Below are positions 49,063 through 58,893 of a DNA stretch of 64,000 nt, in pieces. Source of the DNA: Streptomyces uncialis (GTDB lineage: Bacteria > Actinomycetota > Actinomycetes > Streptomycetales > Streptomycetaceae). The stretch is taken from the NCBI RefSeq assembly GCF_001905345.1, contig NZ_LFBV01000010.1:348224-412223 (forward strand), given 5' to 3'. The number at the start of each line of letters is the position of its first letter. The first letter of the stretch is position 1. Made by a program: the position numbers and the translations under genes. Under the pieces are notes generated by a model, which was given only the letters and a program-made list of their open reading frames with translations, was not told where the DNA came from and searched no databases.

Positions 49063-50499
49063 TCAGAACGGCTCGAAGTCGTCGTACTCGCGCTGGGCCT
49101 CGTCCCGCTCCGCTTCCTTGTCCCGGCGGCGCTGCTCGGCCGGGCGGGGCGGCTCGAAACGGTGGTCCTCACCGCGGCGGCCGAGCATCTCCGCGCCGGC
49201 CATCATGGTGGGCTCCCAGTCGAAGACCACCGCGTTGTCCTCGGGTCCGATCGCGACCCCGTCACCGCTGCGCGCGCCCGCCTTCATGAGCGCGGCCTCG
49301 ACACCGAGCCGGTTGAGCCGGTCCGCGAGGTAGCCGACGGCCTCGTCGTTGCTGAAGTCGGTCTGCCGCACCCAGCGCTCCGGCTTCTCGCCGCGCACCC
49401 GGTACAGGCCGTCCTCCTCGGGAGTGACGGTGAAGCCCGCGTCGTCCACCGCCTTGGGACGGATGACGATCCGGGTCGCCTCTTCCTTGGGCTTGGCGGC
49501 ACGCGCCTTCGCCACGATGTCGGCGAGCCCGAAGGACAGCTCCTTCAGACCCGTGTGCGCGACCGCCGAGATCTCGAAGACACGGTATCCGCGCTTCTCC
49601 AGATCGGGGCGGACCAGCTCCGCGAGGTCCTTGCCGTCGGGGACGTCGATCTTGTTGAGGACCACGACGCGGGGCCGGTCGTCCAGCCCGCCGTAGCTCT
49701 TCAGCTCCTCCTCGATGACATCGAGGTCGGAGACGGGGTCACGGTCCGACTCCAGCGTCGCCGTGTCGAGGACATGGACGAGGACGCTGCACCGCTCCAC
49801 ATGGCGCAGGAACTCCAGGCCGAGGCCCTTGCCCTGGCTGGCGCCCGGGATGAGTCCGGGCACATCCGCGATGGTGTAGACGGTCGAGCCCGCGGTCACC
49901 ACCCCGAGGTTGGGCACCAGGGTGGTGAAGGGGTAGTCCGCGATCTTCGGCTTGGCCGCCGAGAGCACGGAGATCAGCGAGGACTTGCCCGCGCTGGGGT
50001 AGCCGACGAGCGCCACGTCCGCGACCGTCTTCAGCTCCAGGACCACGTCCTGGAGGCCGCCGGGCACACCCAGCAGCGCGAAGCCGGGCGCCTTGCGGCG
50101 GGCCGACGACAGCGCGGCGTTGCCGAGCCCGCCCCGGCCGCCCTGCGCGGCGACATAGGTGGTGCCGTTGCCGACGAGGTCCGCGAGGACATTGCCCTGG
50201 CCGTCGAGGACGACGGTGCCGTCCGGCACCGGCAGGACCAGGTCCTGACCGTCCTTGCCGGAGCGGTTGCCGCCCTCACCGGGCTTGCCGTTGGTCGCTT
50301 TGCGATGGGGGCTGTGGTGGTAGTCGAGCAGGGTGGTGACCGACTGGTCGACTACCAGGGTCACATCACCGCCCCGGCCGCCGTTGCCGCCGTCCGGGCC
50401 GCCGAGCGGCTTGAACTTCTCCCGGTGAACGGAGGCACAGCCGTGGCCCCCGTTACCCGCGGCGACATGCAGCTCGACGCGGTCCACGAAGGTGGTCAT
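49063..50499 (-). CDS. obgE: GTPase ObgE/CgtA
   Basis: A 478-residue GTPase with the Obg three-part layout: glycine-rich Obg fold (1-158; [14 protein letters not shown]), G domain ([10 protein letters not shown] near 166, DVPGLIPGA near 213, NKID near 281), and a C-terminal OCT domain (about 340-425; [20 protein letters not shown]) plus a charged tail. Obg assists 50S maturation and, in Streptomyces, influences the onset of aerial growth. The ATG at 50499 starts [20 protein letters not shown]. It is downstream of rplU-rpmA, from which a hairpin at 50594-50644 separates it. Confidence 0.98.
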   Translation of the reverse strand: MTTFVDRVELHVAAGNGGHGCASVHREKFKPLGGPDGGNGGRGGDVTLVVDQSVTTLLDYHHSPHRKATNGKPGEGGNRSGKDGQDLVLPVPDGTVVLDGQGNVLADLVGNGTTYVAAQGGRGGLGNAALSSARRKAPGFALLGVPGGLQDVVLELKTVADVALVGYPSAGKSSLISVLSAAKPKIADYPFTTLVPNLGVVTAGSTVYTIADVPGLIPGASQGKGLGLEFLRHVERCSVLVHVLDTATLESDRDPVSDLDVIEEELKSYGGLDDRPRVVVLNKIDVPDGKDLAELVRPDLEKRGYRVFEISAVAHTGLKELSFGLADIVAKARAAKPKEEATRIVIRPKAVDDAGFTVTPEEDGLYRVRGEKPERWVRQTDFSNDEAVGYLADRLNRLGVEAALMKAGARSGDGVAIGPEDNAVVFDWEPTMMAGAEMLGRRGEDHRFEPPRPAEQRRRDKEAERDEAQREYDDFEPF

Positions 50500-50593
50500 G
50501 GTTCAGTGCCTCCAGTTACTACGGATGTCTGTGCGGTACGGCGTACTCGCCGTTCCGGCGAAGAGACGCCGGCTCCATCTACAACAAACGGAA

Positions 50594-50644
50594 GGCGGAC
50601 CAGCTTCCCCGCACACCATGGTGCACGGGAAAACCTGGTCCGCC
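50594..50644 (-). terminator. rplU-rpmA terminator or attenuator before obgE
   Basis: Ten-base arms GGCGGACCAG and CTGGTCCGCC enclose an inner GCAC/GTGC helix, 33 bases past the rpmA stop. Confidence 0.6.
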
Positions 50645-50677
50645 TCCGCGAAAGAGAACCGCTCTACGGCTGCCTGA

Positions 50678-50932
50678 TCAGGCGACCGGAACGATGTTCA
50701 CGACCTTGCGGCCACGGAACGTGCCGAACTCCACCGCACCGGGCAGAAGCGCGAACAGCGTGTCGTCCCCGCCACGGCCGACGCCGGAGCCCGGGTGGAA
50801 GTGGGTGCCACGCTGACGGACCAGGATCTCACCCGCGTTGACGACCTGACCGCCGAAGCGCTTCACGCCGAGCCGCTGGGCATTCGAGTCGCGACCGTTC
50901 CGGGTGGACGATGCGCCCTTCTTGTGTGCCAT
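50678..50932 (-). CDS. rpmA: 50S ribosomal protein L27
   Basis: An 84-residue protein [20 protein letters not shown] through VNIVPVA, full length for L27. The N-terminus reaches the peptidyl transferase centre. There is no Firmicutes-type cleavable N-terminal extension. It lies 14 bases downstream of rplU, in the standard L21-L27-Obg order. Confidence 0.98.
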   Translation of the reverse strand: MAHKKGASSTRNGRDSNAQRLGVKRFGGQVVNAGEILVRQRGTHFHPGSGVGRGGDDTLFALLPGAVEFGTFRGRKVVNIVPVA

Positions 50933-50946
50933 CTCTCCTCAGTCCC

Positions 50947-51267
50947 TTACTTCGCAGCCGTGGGGATCGCCGTGACCTTGATCGCCGTGTACTGCTGGCG
51001 GTGGCCCTGACGACGGCGGTAGCCGGTCTTGTTCTTGTAGCGCAGGATGTCGATCTTGGCGCCCTTGTGGTGGTCCACGATCTCGGCCTGGACCTTGATG
51101 CCCGCCAGCACCCACGGGTCGCTGGTGACGGCGTCGCCGTCGACCACGAGCAGGGTCGAGAGCTCGACCGTGTCGCCGACCTTGCCGGTGGAAATCTTGT
51201 CAACCTCAACGGTGTCGCCGACAGCAACCTTGTGCTGGCGACCACCGCTGCGCACGATGGCGTACAC
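50947..51267 (-). CDS. rplU: 50S ribosomal protein L21
   Basis: A 106-residue protein starting with [23 protein letters not shown], and ending [16 protein letters not shown], full length for L21, a 23S rRNA-binding protein. The frame extends to 51321, but the GTG at 51267 gives the family N-terminus. It is first in the rplU-rpmA-(obgE) unit. Confidence 0.97.
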   Translation of the reverse strand: MYAIVRSGGRQHKVAVGDTVEVDKISTGKVGDTVELSTLLVVDGDAVTSDPWVLAGIKVQAEIVDHHKGAKIDILRYKNKTGYRRRQGHRQQYTAIKVTAIPTAAK

Positions 51268-51514
51268 GCGGGTCTCACTCTCTGTTTTCGAAACGGAACC
51301 TCTGAAGCCAGCCGCCCACACAGGCCCGAGGGCCCGATGATCCGCAAGGATGAGCGGCCTCTCCGGTTCGGCCGAACGGCCCCACCTGGAGGGATTTGCT
51401 CAGAAGCGCGACGCAACAACGCCGACGGTCAAGGTTACGGTCCCCCACCCACACGGGTCAAACCGGCCCCGTCGGGGCCACCCGCCGTGACGGGGACCGC
51501 CACGGAAGGACAGC

Positions 51515-51563
51515 GCCCCCGTACGGTGCGCGCCGGAGGAACCGGCGCGCACCGTACGGGGGC
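51515..51563 (-). terminator. RNase E gene terminator
   Basis: Perfect 22-base arms (ending GGTGCGCGCCGG on the 5' side) with loop AGGAA, 7 bases past the rne stop. The rest of 51268-51569 must hold the rplU promoter; no convincing hexamers are seen. Confidence 0.85.
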
Positions 51564-51569
51564 TCGCAC

Positions 51570-54500
51570 TCACGCGTCGTCGGTGGTGGCGGTGACGGAG
51601 GGACCCGCCGCCTGCTCCGCCGCGACGGTCTTCTTCGCCGTCTTCTTGGCGACGGCCTTCTTGGCCGTGGTGGCCTTCTTCGCCGTCGTCTTCTTGGCCA
51701 CGGTCTTCTTCGCCGCCGTCTTCTTGGCGGCGGGTGCCTTCTTCGCCGCGGGCGCCTTCTTGGCGGCCTTGCGCGCGGTCTTCCTCACCGGCGCGGCCTC
51801 CTCGTCCGCCGAGGTCTCGTCGGCCGCGGCCTCCGCCACGGCCTCCTCGTCACGGCCCGCCGCCTCGTTCGCCTCGACGGGCGTCTCGGCCGCGGGGACG
51901 ACCACGACGGCCGCCTCCTCGGACGCGGTGGGCGCCGTGGCCTTGCGGACGGCACGCCGCTTGGGACGGGCGGGAGCCGCCTCGGCGGCCTCCGCGGCCG
52001 GGGCCTCGGGCTCCGGCGCGACCGGCTGCGGCTCCGGGGCCGCCACCGGGATCGTGACCTCGGCCTCGGCGGCCGGCGCCGCACCCTGCGGGGAGCCCGC
52101 CGGAGCGGACGCCTTACGGGTGGCCCGGCGACGGGTGCGCCCCTTCGGAGCGGCCTCCGCCACCGGCTCGACGGGAGCGGCCTCGGGCTCGGCGGCGACC
52201 GGCTCGGCGGCCGGCGCGGCCTCCTCGGCCACGGGCTCCGCGACCGGGGCCGGAGCCTCGGCACCGCGCGGCGCACCGGCCGGGGCGGACGCCCGACGGG
52301 TCGCCCGACGGCGCGAACGGCCACGGCCCGCCGCGGCCTCCGCCTCGGCGACGCTGCTGTACAGCTCCTCGTCCGCGGCGAACTCCGGCGCGCTCAGCGC
52401 GACGGGCTCGGCCGCCTCCGCCTCGACCTCGGCGGCCGACTCGTGCTCCGGGTGCTCCGCCACGGCCTCGTGCGCGGTGTCCTGGGTGTGCTCGTGCGTG
52501 TGCTCGTGGTCGTGCTCGCCACCGGCGCCGCGCCCGCGCTTCTTGCGCTTGCCGCCGCCACCGGTGGAGGTGGGCTGCTCCATGTGGACGATGACACCGC
52601 GGCCGTTGCAGTGGACACAGGTCTCGGAGAAGGACTCCAGCAGGCCCTGGCCCACCCGCTTGCGGGTCATCTGCACCAGACCCAGCGAGGTGACCTCGGC
52701 GACCTGGTGCTTGGTGCGGTCCCGGCCGAGGCATTCGAGCAGCCGTCGCAGCACGAGGTCGCGGTTGGACTCCAGGACCATGTCGATGAAGTCGATGACG
52801 ACGATGCCGCCGAGGTCCCGCAGCCGCAGCTGACGGACGATCTCCTCCGCCGCTTCGATGTTGTTCCTCGTCACGGTCTCCTCAAGGTTGCCGCCCTGAC
52901 CCGTGAACTTCCCGGTGTTGACGTCGACCACGATCATGGCCTCGGTCTTGTCGATGACCAGGGAGCCGCCCGAGGGGAGCCAGACCTTGCGGTCGAGCGC
53001 CTTCATCAGCTGCTCGTCGATGCGGTACGTCGCGAAGACGTCGACCTCGGAGGTCCAGCGCTGGAGCCGGTCGACCAGATCGGGCGCGACATGCGCGACA
53101 TAGCCCCGGATGGTCTCCCAGGCCTCGTCACCGCTGACGATGACCTTCGAGAAGTCCTCGTTGAAGATGTCGCGGACGACCCGGACGGTCATGTCCGGCT
53201 CGCCGTAGAGCAGCGTCGGGGCGTTGCCCGTCTTCGCCTTCTTCTTGATGTCCTCCCACTGCGACTGGAGGCGCTCCACGTCACGGCGCAGCTCGTCCTC
53301 GCTGGCGCCCTCGGCGGCGGTGCGCACGATGACGCCCGCGTCCTCGGGGACGACCTTCTTGAGGATGGACTTCAGCCGGGCCCGCTCGGTGTCGGGCAGC
53401 TTGCGGCTGATCCCGGTCATCGAGCCCTCGGGCACGTACACCAGGTAGCGGCCGGGGAGGGAGACCTGGCTGGTGAGCCGGGCGCCCTTGTGGCCGATGG
53501 GGTCCTTGGTGACCTGGACGAGGACGGACTGGCCGGACTTCAGCGCGCTCTCGATCCGGCGGGGACCGCCGCCGAGGGCCTCGAAGTTGACCTCACCCGC
53601 GTACAGGACGGCGTTGCGGCCCTTGCCGATGTCGATGAAGGCGGCCTCCATCGACGGCAGGACGTTCTGCACCTTGCCGAGGTAGACGTTGCCGACGTAG
53701 GAGGTCGACTGCTCCTTGTTGACGTAGTGCTCGACCAGGACGTCGTCCTCCAGGACGCCGATCTGGGTGCGCTCGCCGTGCTGGCGGACGACCATGACCC
53801 GCTCGACGGCCTCGCGACGGGCGAGGAACTCGGCCTCGGTGATGATCGGCACCCGGCGGCGGCCCTGCTCACGGCCCTCGCGGCGGCGCTGCTTCTTGGC
53901 CTCCAGGCGGGTCGAGCCCTTGATGGACTGGACCTCGTCGGACGCGGGCCGCTCCTCCTTCTTACGGGGTTCGCGGACCTTGACGACCGTGCGCTCCGGG
54001 TCGTCGGCCCCGGTGGGGGCGACGGCCTCGCCGGAGCTGTCACCGGCCCGGCGCCTGCGGCGGCGACGGCGACGGCTGCTGCTGGAGCCCGAGCCGTCCT
54101 GGTCGTCGCTGTCGTCGTGGTCGTCGTGCTCGGCGGGGCGCTGCTCGTCGGTGTCCTCGTCGGCGGCGCCGTCGTCCTCGGTGTCGTCGGCGGAGTCGCC
54201 GTTGCCCTCGGCGTGCTCGCCCCGACGGCGCCGGCGGCCGCCACGGCGGCGACGGCGGCGCGAGCCGGGCCCGTCGCTGTCGTCGTGGTCGTCGCCGTAG
54301 GCGTCGGCGCGCTCCTCGTCCTCGGTGTCGCTCCCGGCGGCCTCGACAGGCTCCTCGACCGGCTCGGCGGCGGGGGCCGGCGCGTCGGCGACGGGGGCGT
54401 CCGTGGTGGTGGCGGGGACGGCGACCCGGCGGCGGCGACGGCGACGGGAACCGGCGGTGTCGTCCTGGGCCTCCTGGGCCTCCTGAGCGGGGGCCTCGGG

Positions 54501-55805
54501 GGCCTCCACGACCGGCTCGGCGGCCTCGGCCGTCGCGGTGTCCTCGGGCTCGGGCTCCTCCTCGACGACGGCGTTGCGGGCCTGGGCGGCCTCGGCTGCG
54601 GCGCGCTCGGGGGTCTGGAACATCGGCTCGGCGAAGACCGGCGGCTGGAACACGGCCACGGCGGGCCGTGCGGGCCGGTCGTCGCCCTTGCCGCGGGTGC
54701 GCTGCTGGGCGGGCTCGGAGAATCCGACGGCGGCGCGGGCGACCCGGCGGCGGCCACGGCCACGCGGGGCCTCGTCGGCCTCGGGGGCGCTCTGCCGCGC
54801 CTCCACGGGTGCGGCGGGCGCGGCTTCCTGGGCCTCGGCGGGCGCGGCTTCGACGGTGCGGGTGGCGCGGGTCGCCCGGCGGCGGGGGCGCTTGGGGGCG
54901 GCGTCCTCGGCGGGCGCGGGCTCGGCGGCCCGCTCCTCGGCCACGGGCGCGGCGGCGGGCTCGACGGCCGGGGCCGTGTCGCTTTCGGCGGCGGAGGCGG
55001 CGGCGCGGGTGGCCCGGCGGCGACCGCGGGTGCGGGGCGCCTCCGTGCTCTCGGCGGGCGCAGGGCTCTCGGCGGGCGCAGGGCTCTCGGCGGGCGCCGC
55101 GGCGGGCTCGGGAGCCGCCTCGGCGGCGGGCGCGGCCTCGGCCGCGGGGGTGCTGTTCTGCGGCGCGGCGGCGGTCCCGGCGGCGCGGGTGGCGCGGCGG
55201 CGGGCGCGCTTGGGCGCGGCGGTGTCGTCGGTGGCGGAGGCGGGAACCTCCGGCTGGTCGGTCGCGGTCACGGCGACCTCCTCGGGTGCGGTGGCCTGGG
55301 GGGTGGTGGTCGCGGTGGCGACCTCCTCGGTGGCCTGCGGCGCGCCCGCGGGGGCGGCGGCACGGCGGGTGGCCCTGCGGCGGGTGCGCGCGGGCGGTGC
55401 GGCCTCGGTCGCCTCGGCGGCGGGTTCGGCGGCCTCGGCGGCCTCCTCCGCTTCGTCCGGGGCGGCGGGCTCGGCGGCGGCCGGTGCGGTCACCTCGGCG
55501 GCGGGCGCCCCGGTGGGCGCGGTGGCGCGGCGGGTGGCACGGCGGCGGCGGGGCGCGGGGGCCTCGGTGGCCTCGGTGGCCTCCGCCGGGTCGTCGGCCG
55601 GGCCGGCCGTACCGGAGGCGGCTGCCTCGGCGGTGTCGGCCCCGGCGGCGGCCGGTATGGCCGGATCGGCGACCGGGGGGCCCGCGGGGCGGGAGGCGGC
55701 GCGGCGCCGGCGGCGCGGCGGCAGGGTGTCGCTGGGGCTGTCGGCCCCGGCGGCGGGATCGTTGTCGGTGGCGGAACCCTTTACGGGTTCGGTCGGTTCG
55801 AGCAT
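51570..55805 (-). CDS. rne: Ribonuclease E/G (RNase E family) with long disordered arms
   Basis: A 1411-residue endoribonuclease. The conserved catalytic core lies in the middle (about 660-1075): S1 region STSYVGNVYLGKVQNVLPSM, MIVVDVNTGKFTGQ and GIVVIDFIDM holding the metal-binding aspartates, and the zinc-link CVHCNGRGVIVH (near 1060). The arms are Ala/Glu/Pro/Arg-rich and carry repeated RRRATR motifs (about ten) on both sides, acidic DDHDD stretches, and a lysine-rich AKK repeat tail. Streptomyces RNase E (RNase ES) has this centrally placed core with scaffold regions for degradosome partners. The ATG at 55805 has GGAG eleven bases upstream. Confidence 0.95.
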   Translation of the reverse strand: MLEPTEPVKGSATDNDPAAGADSPSDTLPPRRRRRAASRPAGPPVADPAIPAAAGADTAEAAASGTAGPADDPAEATEATEAPAPRRRRATRRATAPTGAPAAEVTAPAAAEPAAPDEAEEAAEAAEPAAEATEAAPPARTRRRATRRAAAPAGAPQATEEVATATTTPQATAPEEVAVTATDQPEVPASATDDTAAPKRARRRATRAAGTAAAPQNSTPAAEAAPAAEAAPEPAAAPAESPAPAESPAPAESTEAPRTRGRRRATRAAASAAESDTAPAVEPAAAPVAEERAAEPAPAEDAAPKRPRRRATRATRTVEAAPAEAQEAAPAAPVEARQSAPEADEAPRGRGRRRVARAAVGFSEPAQQRTRGKGDDRPARPAVAVFQPPVFAEPMFQTPERAAAEAAQARNAVVEEEPEPEDTATAEAAEPVVEAPEAPAQEAQEAQDDTAGSRRRRRRRVAVPATTTDAPVADAPAPAAEPVEEPVEAAGSDTEDEERADAYGDDHDDSDGPGSRRRRRRGGRRRRRGEHAEGNGDSADDTEDDGAADEDTDEQRPAEHDDHDDSDDQDGSGSSSSRRRRRRRRRAGDSSGEAVAPTGADDPERTVVKVREPRKKEERPASDEVQSIKGSTRLEAKKQRRREGREQGRRRVPIITEAEFLARREAVERVMVVRQHGERTQIGVLEDDVLVEHYVNKEQSTSYVGNVYLGKVQNVLPSMEAAFIDIGKGRNAVLYAGEVNFEALGGGPRRIESALKSGQSVLVQVTKDPIGHKGARLTSQVSLPGRYLVYVPEGSMTGISRKLPDTERARLKSILKKVVPEDAGVIVRTAAEGASEDELRRDVERLQSQWEDIKKKAKTGNAPTLLYGEPDMTVRVVRDIFNEDFSKVIVSGDEAWETIRGYVAHVAPDLVDRLQRWTSEVDVFATYRIDEQLMKALDRKVWLPSGGSLVIDKTEAMIVVDVNTGKFTGQGGNLEETVTRNNIEAAEEIVRQLRLRDLGGIVVIDFIDMVLESNRDLVLRRLLECLGRDRTKHQVAEVTSLGLVQMTRKRVGQGLLESFSETCVHCNGRGVIVHMEQPTSTGGGGKRKKRGRGAGGEHDHEHTHEHTQDTAHEAVAEHPEHESAAEVEAEAAEPVALSAPEFAADEELYSSVAEAEAAAGRGRSRRRATRRASAPAGAPRGAEAPAPVAEPVAEEAAPAAEPVAAEPEAAPVEPVAEAAPKGRTRRRATRKASAPAGSPQGAAPAAEAEVTIPVAAPEPQPVAPEPEAPAAEAAEAAPARPKRRAVRKATAPTASEEAAVVVVPAAETPVEANEAAGRDEEAVAEAAADETSADEEAAPVRKTARKAAKKAPAAKKAPAAKKTAAKKTVAKKTTAKKATTAKKAVAKKTAKKTVAAEQAAGPSVTATTDDA

Positions 55806-56041
55806 GCGGGCGGTTCTCCCGTCGGCTCCCGGGCGCCGCGCTGATCCGGTTGACGTCCGCGGCTCGCGCGTCCTGCGCGGAGCCGCCGTCCGGGGCGCGT
55901 GCGCCGCTCGGGAGCGATCTGTGTCCTGTCTCGCCGGTTCCGTACACCATGTCGCGTACGGCCTGGCGAAAGTCTTGTGGTCGGTGCGCTGCCCGACCCA
56001 GGTGGCTCCCGGATACAAGGGCGGCGCTACGACGTACGTCC

Positions 56042-56857
56042 TTACGCGGGGCCTTCCGGCGTCGGCGCCTTCGCGGCGGCGGCCTCGGCGGTCCCTGAAG
56101 CATGAACTGGGGCGGCCACGACTGCCTCGCGGTCGGGCGCGAGCGGGTCGGTCACCGTGCCGGTCTCGTCATCGAAAAGCCCCTGCGCCAGCCTGGTCAC
56201 CGCTGCGGGGACCGGCGGCGCCAGGTCGGCCACAGCTCGGAGACCGGACAGGACGTCGTCGGGTCGTACGGCAGGCGTCACGTGCCGAACAACCAGGCGC
56301 AGTATCGCACAGGGCCGGTCGCCCGGCCCATCAGCCGGGGTTCCGTGCGTGCCCGGGGCACCGGGCCCGGTGGTCGTGAGCTGGGCGACAGCGGCGCGCG
56401 CGTCGAACGTACGTACGCCGTTCTTCGTCTGACGGCTGACCTCGACCGACTCCGCCGCCAGGAAGGCGGCGGCGGCGTGGCGTGCCGCTTCCGGCTCGAC
56501 ACCGTCGAGCCGCAGCTCCCACACGGAGCCCGTCAGCCGGTCCGCGAGACCCGGGGTACGGGCCTCGACCGCGTCGACGATGTCGAGCCCGGTGGGCAGC
56601 GACTCGTCGAGCAGGGCCCGCAGCCCGTCGGGGTCACGCGGCTCGGTGAGCGCGATCTCCAGGTACTCCGCCTCACTGCCCGTGCCGGTGGGTGCGGCAT
56701 TGGCGTACGACACCTTCGGATGGGGCGTGAACCCCGCCGAGTACGCCATCGGCACCTCGGCTCGGCGCAGCGCTCTCTCGAACGCGCGCTGGAAATCACG
56801 GTGGCTGGTGAACCGGAGGCGGCCACGCTTGGTGTAGCGCAGTCTGATGCGCTGCAC
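56042..56857 (-). CDS. TIGR03936 family (DUF2344) radical SAM-associated protein
   Basis: A 271-residue protein starting MQRIRLRYTKRGRLRFTSHR and containing FQRAFERALRRAEVPMAYSA, GFTPHPKVSYANAAPTGTGS and EYLEIALTE, the signature of TIGR03936/DUF2344. This family is usually encoded next to, or fused with, a TIGR03960 radical SAM protein; here that partner is at 62.36-64 kb, 5.5 kb away. Biochemical role unknown, possibly RNA-related given the frequent link to rne and rplU. It lies 236 bases upstream of rne on the same strand. Confidence 0.9.
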   Translation of the reverse strand: MQRIRLRYTKRGRLRFTSHRDFQRAFERALRRAEVPMAYSAGFTPHPKVSYANAAPTGTGSEAEYLEIALTEPRDPDGLRALLDESLPTGLDIVDAVEARTPGLADRLTGSVWELRLDGVEPEAARHAAAAFLAAESVEVSRQTKNGVRTFDARAAVAQLTTTGPGAPGTHGTPADGPGDRPCAILRLVVRHVTPAVRPDDVLSGLRAVADLAPPVPAAVTRLAQGLFDDETGTVTDPLAPDREAVVAAPVHASGTAEAAAAKAPTPEGPA

Positions 56858-56904
56858 CGCCGGTGCGGGCGGAGGGCCTTCGGGCTGTCGCTTGCCCAGT
56901 GTCG

Positions 56905-58155
56905 TCAGTCCTTCGTGAGTGCGGTCGTGCTGCTACCTAGAGTACGTCGCGGATCGCCGCCGGGTTCCCGTGGCCCGGAACCCGTTGCGCGCGACCCGCC
57001 CGCCACGGCGGTCCCCGGTACGCCCTCCCCCGGCCCCGGCAGCGGTACGGGACGGGGTACGGGCCCGCTCGCGGCGGCCGGTGCGAGCGGGTCGCCGTAC
57101 CGTCCGCCCCCGGGAGCGCCGACCCGTGCGGGACCGGCGGTGGAACCGCCCGCGGCACCGGTCGCCGCGGGCTCCCGCGCGGCGGCCGGTACGGCCACGG
57201 CGACCGGCTCGCGCCGGGCACCGGAGAAGGCCCGGCGGATGTCGGCGCGGGTCTGGCGGGCGGCGTCCCGGACGGTCCCGAGCGCCTGGCGCGTCGCACG
57301 GCCGGCCTCCCGGGCGAGCCGCGCGGCGGGACGCCACAGGGTGTCCCGGACGGCGTGGCCCACCGGGACGCAGACCGCGCGGTAGAAACGGACGGCGGGG
57401 CCCACGACCAGCAGCCGCAGCAGCCCGCCGAGGAACCGGCCGACCGCGCGGGAGATCCGGCCCGCGATCCGCCAGGCGTGCCCGAAGGCGTCCCCGACCT
57501 CCCGCCCGACGACGGCGAGCCCCCGGCCCACCGGGGCGAGCAGCCACCGCCACAGTCCGAGCGCGGGGTAGTACAGCAGGACCCGCAGCGTCCAGTAGAG
57601 GCCGATACCGATACCGCGGGCGCCCTTGACCAGGACGTACCCGACCGCTTTGCCGACCGGTGCGAGCACCCAGGTCCACAGCCAGGACACGGGGACGACG
57701 ACCAGCACCCGGAGCACCCACAGCAGTCCGACCCCGGCACCGTCCGCCGCGCGGGCGAGGCCGCGCCCGAGCGGGGTGAGCACGGCCGCGTACAGCCACT
57801 TCGCCGGAACGGCGACCAGGACGCGCAGCAGCCAGGCGCATCCCGCCCACAGCCCCTTCAGCGTCCACAGCGTGCCCCGGCCCAGCGGTACGAGGATCCA
57901 CCGCACGCACCAGTTCAGCGGGGTCACGACCAGGACCCGCCCCAGCACGGCGAGACCCCGGCCGACCGGCCGCAGCACGGCCCGGTTCAGCAGCGCGCCC
58001 CCCGCGACCAGCACGTCCCACAGCAGCCGTACCGGCACGACGAGCACCAGGACCACGATGCGCACAGGCAGCCGGACCGCGACGGCGAGCCGCCCCTCGG
58101 CCTCCCGCGCGGGCCCCTGCCGCGCCCGCTCGCTCATTTGTTTGTTCAGGTCCAT
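56905..58155 (-). CDS. Membrane-associated protein built from tandem hydrophobic repeats
   Basis: A 416-residue protein. Residues about 30-260 consist of six or so repeats of 36-42 residues, each like LRVLVVVPVSWLWTWVLAPV followed by G-R-G and a spacer. The repeated features are V-P/T-P, W-L and V-L-x-P-x-G. Many short hydrophobic segments suggest a polytopic or amphipathic membrane protein. The C-terminus (about 300-416) is Arg/Ala/Gly-rich and disordered. Start ATG at 58155 (MDLNKQMSERARQG); a GTG at 58170 is possible. The stop is 47 bases before the TIGR03936 gene. I do not recognise a named family. Confidence 0.7.
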   Translation of the reverse strand: MDLNKQMSERARQGPAREAEGRLAVAVRLPVRIVVLVLVVPVRLLWDVLVAGGALLNRAVLRPVGRGLAVLGRVLVVTPLNWCVRWILVPLGRGTLWTLKGLWAGCAWLLRVLVAVPAKWLYAAVLTPLGRGLARAADGAGVGLLWVLRVLVVVPVSWLWTWVLAPVGKAVGYVLVKGARGIGIGLYWTLRVLLYYPALGLWRWLLAPVGRGLAVVGREVGDAFGHAWRIAGRISRAVGRFLGGLLRLLVVGPAVRFYRAVCVPVGHAVRDTLWRPAARLAREAGRATRQALGTVRDAARQTRADIRRAFSGARREPVAVAVPAAAREPAATGAAGGSTAGPARVGAPGGGRYGDPLAPAAASGPVPRPVPLPGPGEGVPGTAVAGGSRATGSGPREPGGDPRRTLGSSTTALTKD

Positions 58156-58286
58156 GCCCCCAGGAGACACGGACCGGCCCCGGATCGTTTCCCCGGGGTC
58201 GGCTCTGTGCCCAAGGTGTTACGCGATGTACCGTCACTCCCCCTTTGCCCGGGGGCACCCGGCGAGTGCCAGGGACCCGCCGGCTG

Positions 58287-58763
58287 TCAGATACGGGGCT
58301 GTCGGGAGGGGCAGGGCAGGTCGGGAGAGGCGCGGTTCGGGGAGCAGGTGACCAGGGCCACCGAGTGGAAGACCGCGCCCTTCAGATAGTGGCCGAGGGA
58401 GACGTCCCCTCCCCATGTCAGCCGCTCGACGGCAGTCTTCACCAGGAGGACGAGCCTGATCGCCTCCCGGTCCTGCCCAGAGGCGAACCGAGGAGCGAAC
58501 TCGGCGAGTTGGAGGCCCAGCCATACGCCGGCTTCCTTGGGTTCGGCCCATGTCCCCCGGATCATGGAGGGCGGTTTCATAAGCCAGTGCGCGGTCTGGA
58601 CCGGCGGCACGTCAGAGGTCGGGAACACGCTCACGGCTTCGCGGTACCGGTCGCGCACCTCCGTCTCACTGGTCGCCGTCGGGGCCTGACCAGGGGGTCT
58701 GCGGATGCTCTCCTTGTCGAACGTCTTCTTCTCCCCGAGCCATGCGTAGCCGTGGTGGTGCAC
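58287..58763 (-). CDS. Uncharacterised protein
   Basis: A 158-residue protein beginning MHHHGYAWLGEKKTFDKESI, with VFPTSDVPPVQTAHWLMKPP, AGVWLGLQLAEFAPRFASGQ and GHYLKGAVFHSVALVTCSPN. There is no signal peptide, membrane segment or known motif; it may be a toxin/immunity or effector-like cargo protein, but that is speculation from its position among accessory genes. The GTG start at 58763 has GGAG nearby (GGAGCGGCAGTG). Less GC-biased at third positions than core neighbours by eye. Confidence 0.55.
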   Translation of the reverse strand: MHHHGYAWLGEKKTFDKESIRRPPGQAPTATSETEVRDRYREAVSVFPTSDVPPVQTAHWLMKPPSMIRGTWAEPKEAGVWLGLQLAEFAPRFASGQDREAIRLVLLVKTAVERLTWGGDVSLGHYLKGAVFHSVALVTCSPNRASPDLPCPSRQPRI

Positions 58764-58790
58764 TGCCGCTCCGTTCCAAGGGACGGCGAC

Positions 58791-58819
58791 GGCCCCGCCC
58801 GCCGGTGCGGGACGGGGCC
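58791..58819 (-). terminator. Hairpin between the DUF397 gene and the unknown gene
   Basis: Arms GGCCCCGCCCG and CGGGACGGGGCC pair with one bulged base. It lies 75 bases past the DUF397 stop; the interval 58825-58893 also has three imperfect copies of CCGCGCTTCAGGC. Confidence 0.5.
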
Positions 58820-58893
58820 CTCGGTTCAGGTGTGGCCGCGTTCAGGCGGGGCCGCGCTTCGGACCGGGCCGCGCTTCAGGCCGGGCCCGCGCT

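Noticed and set aside
51396-55844. 1482-codon open frame on the + strand opposite rne
   Set aside because: Gly/Arg/Leu-rich shadow frame caused by the high GC3 of the real rne gene on the other strand, which has clear RNase E motifs.
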